From the NCBI GenBank assembly GCA_039029915.1, contig JBCCFD010000133.1, positions 1-16,704 on the forward strand: 16,704 nucleotides of DNA. Reading direction: 5' to 3'. This DNA is from QQUD01 sp039029915 (GTDB lineage: Bacteria; Chloroflexota; Anaerolineae; Promineifilales; Promineifilaceae). Position numbers and translations under genes: made by a program. The number at the start of each line of letters is the position of its first letter. The stretch's first letter is position 1. A model generated the notes under the pieces. That model saw only the letters and a program-made list of their open reading frames with translations. It was not told the origin of the DNA and searched no databases. This document shows, in pieces, positions 15,452 through 16,704 of the stretch.

Positions 15452-16345
15452 TTAGCTATTGAATAGATTAATCGCTTCTGCTACACGCGAAACGGCCGTT
15501 TCGCTCCACGGCGTCACCTGAATAATCAAATGCTTTGTGCCAAGCGCCTCATAGCCTCTAAACGCTTCTGCCAGTTCTTCAGTTGTGCCGCTTAATGGAT
15601 ATTGGGCAAATGGTGTGGTGTCTCCTAAATCTGGAAAGGCAATGGCGATGCCGCAGGTGATATCTAGGGTGCTTTTGTCTCGGCCAGCTTTGTCACAGGC
15701 AGTGTGCAGGGCATCAATTCGCTCTTTTAAGCCCTCTGGTTCTCCTAACCAGCCCGTGTTCCACATATCCGCATATTGGGCGGTTAGGCGGAGCATGCGT
15801 GGCTGAAACGCGCCAATCAGCAAGGGAATCCCTGCCTTGCGCGGCGACGTTGGCACAATCTCGCAATTTTTGGCGCTGTAATATTCACCGGAATAGGTTA
15901 CCTTTTCCCCTTTGAGTAGAGGCGGCAATATTTGAAGCGACTCTTCTAGCCGCCCAACCCGTTTGTCGAACGGAAAGCCAAACGCTTCAAACTCTGGTTG
16001 GTGCCAGCCCGCCCCGATGCCCAGAATTAAACGGCCGTTGCTCACCTCGTCTAGCGTATGGGCCATCTTGGCCAACAGGGCCGGATTACGAAATGGATTG
16101 CAAAGCACCAGCGTGCCCAGCTCAACCCGCTCAGTGGCCTCTGCCAGGGCTGAAAGCAGCGTCCACCCTTCCCAAATGCCGTCCGTTTTGCCCTCTTTAA
16201 ACCGAAACAGCAAATGGTCAAACAGCCAAATTGAATCGAGGCCGTGAGATTCGGCCGTTAGGGCCATCTCTCGAATCTCTTTGTAGCTAGCAATAACGCT
16301 ACTGTCCGGATTTTCTGCGTGCTCAATTACCGTCCCAAATTTCAT
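15452..16345 (-). CDS. LLM-class (luciferase-like) flavin or F420-dependent oxidoreductase
   Basis: 297 residues, a complete bacterial-luciferase-fold TIM barrel. Typical segments are MKFGTVIEH at the start, ESHGLDSIWLFDHLLF (31-46), ERVELGTLVLCNPFRNPALLAKMAHTLDEVSNGRL (72-106), GIGAGWHQPEFEAFGFPF and the C-terminal GTTEELAEAFRGYEALGTKHLIIQ. The layout is that of the F420-dependent LLM subgroup common in Actinobacteria and Chloroflexota, but FMN use cannot be excluded from sequence and the substrate is unknown. GGAG 6 nt before the ATG supports the start. It follows the DUF3592 gene by 14 nt on the same strand, probably one transcript. Confidence 0.9.
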   Translation of the reverse strand: MKFGTVIEHAENPDSSVIASYKEIREMALTAESHGLDSIWLFDHLLFRFKEGKTDGIWEGWTLLSALAEATERVELGTLVLCNPFRNPALLAKMAHTLDEVSNGRLILGIGAGWHQPEFEAFGFPFDKRVGRLEESLQILPPLLKGEKVTYSGEYYSAKNCEIVPTSPRKAGIPLLIGAFQPRMLRLTAQYADMWNTGWLGEPEGLKERIDALHTACDKAGRDKSTLDITCGIAIAFPDLGDTTPFAQYPLSGTTEELAEAFRGYEALGTKHLIIQVTPWSETAVSRVAEAINLFNS

Positions 16346-16359
16346 TTGTTTCTCCGTTC

Positions 16360-16704
16360 CTATCCTGAAAATAGCTTCTTGAAAAATCGTTTTAAAACTA
16401 CAAAATAGCCAAAAATTAGCAGAGCTGGCCCTAGCACCACTGCCGCAACGCCCGCTGAGGTGGCCATAAAAATAGCCACGCCTTTGGGATACCAGCCAAT
16501 GTTTAACACCGCTCGGTCAGGATGCTGAGGATTGTAATAAACGGTGACGGGATCGCCAATGTTTTTATCAGCTACCCACTCACGCCCTAACCCGTAGGCA
16601 TCATCAGGGCCGGTGAATTGGAAGCGGTCAAAAAAGTAGACTCGGGTGCCATGATACGCTTCACCATCTACTTGATAAAGATACTCAACGGCAAAGATTT
16701 TGAT
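16360..16704 (-). CDS. DUF3592-type membrane protein, 5' end outside window
   Basis: The last 114 codons are visible; the start lies beyond the right edge. The extracytoplasmic-type domain reads YQVDGEAYHGTRVYFFDRF, then IGDPVTVYYNPQHPDRAVL, the hallmark of DUF3592 (a beta domain found in small membrane proteins), followed by a TM helix (GVAIFMATSAGVAAVVLGPALLIFGYF region) and a basic end KRFFKKLFSG. A further TM helix would be expected at the missing N-terminus. Function of the family is not known. It precedes the LLM-class gene by 14 nt. Confidence 0.8.
   Translation of the reverse strand: MKIFAVEYLYQVDGEAYHGTRVYFFDRFQFTGPDDAYGLGREWVADKNIGDPVTVYYNPQHPDRAVLNIGWYPKGVAIFMATSAGVAAVVLGPALLIFGYFVVLKRFFKKLFSG

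Larger units (their letters stand above)
236..16038. repeat. Dispersed palindrome ACGGCCGT, 25 copies
   Basis: Exact copies start at 236, 426, 612, 1987, 2521, 3317, 3877, 4498, 5242, 5727, 6043, 7077, 7922, 8227, 8852, 9263, 9761, 10476, 10543, 11058, 12042, 13705, 15024, 15492 and 16031. Twelve extend to AACGGCCGTT. Eight more CGGCCG cores have changed flanks (at 86, 3063, 3119, 9585, 10027, 13082, 14389, 16252). All exact copies are within genes. Confidence 0.95.

Noticed and set aside
1..16704. CRISPR array, tRNA, rRNA, insertion sequence or phage attachment site
   Set aside because: No regularly spaced direct repeats, cloverleaf, rRNA-like block, transposase frame or flanking direct repeats were seen.

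Overview
This window looks like an ordinary chromosomal stretch of a Chloroflexota (Anaerolineae-like) bacterium. Lineage is inferred, not proven, from three things: a membrane-anchored LysM protein with a long Thr/Pro tail, a large C-terminally anchored pullulanase with X25 modules, and weak or absent Shine-Dalgarno sites before many genes. No rRNA, tRNA, CRISPR array, transposase or integrase was seen.

Layout. (1) 1-1316, minus: glpD-type FAD glycerol-3-phosphate dehydrogenase, cut by the window edge. (2) 1317-1752: divergent regulatory region. (3) 1753-5418, plus: a two-gene unit of a 7-TM/GAF/coiled-coil histidine-kinase-like protein whose H-box histidine is replaced by glutamine, and a membrane-anchored two-LysM protein. 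(4) 5419-5627: three consecutive inverted repeats between convergent genes. (5) 5628-6242, minus: histidine phosphatase. (6) 6372-8532, plus: a possible small ORF, a cupin-like protein of unknown function, and an AviRa-type 23S rRNA methyltransferase that overlaps it by 1 nt. (7) 8549-10603 or so, minus: three overlapping genes transcribed in the order Mrr-like nuclease with two TM helices, class I SAM methyltransferase, aminoglycoside-type nucleotidyltransferase. (8) 10770-10954, plus: a 34-residue one-TM protein followed by a strong terminator hairpin. (9) 10995-15356, plus: a 1453-residue secreted, membrane-tethered pullulanase with four X25 modules. (10) 15357-15451: nested hairpin between convergent genes. 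(11) 15452-16704, minus: a partial DUF3592 membrane protein followed by an LLM-class (luciferase-like) oxidoreductase.

How genes may work together. The pullulanase and the LysM protein are envelope or surface functions; GlpD, the phosphatase and the LLM enzyme are metabolic. AviRa-like methyltransferase and the antibiotic-nucleotidyltransferase-like gene sit tail to tail 16 bp apart, so the 6.5-10.6 kb region may be a small self-protection or modification neighbourhood; this is inference.

The strongest unexplained signal is a dispersed palindrome, ACGGCCGT (often AACGGCCGTT). It occurs 25 times, in every complete gene of 200 codons or more, on coding sequence of both strands and in all three reading frames. 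Chance would give well under one copy. It behaves like a HIP1-type highly iterated palindrome.
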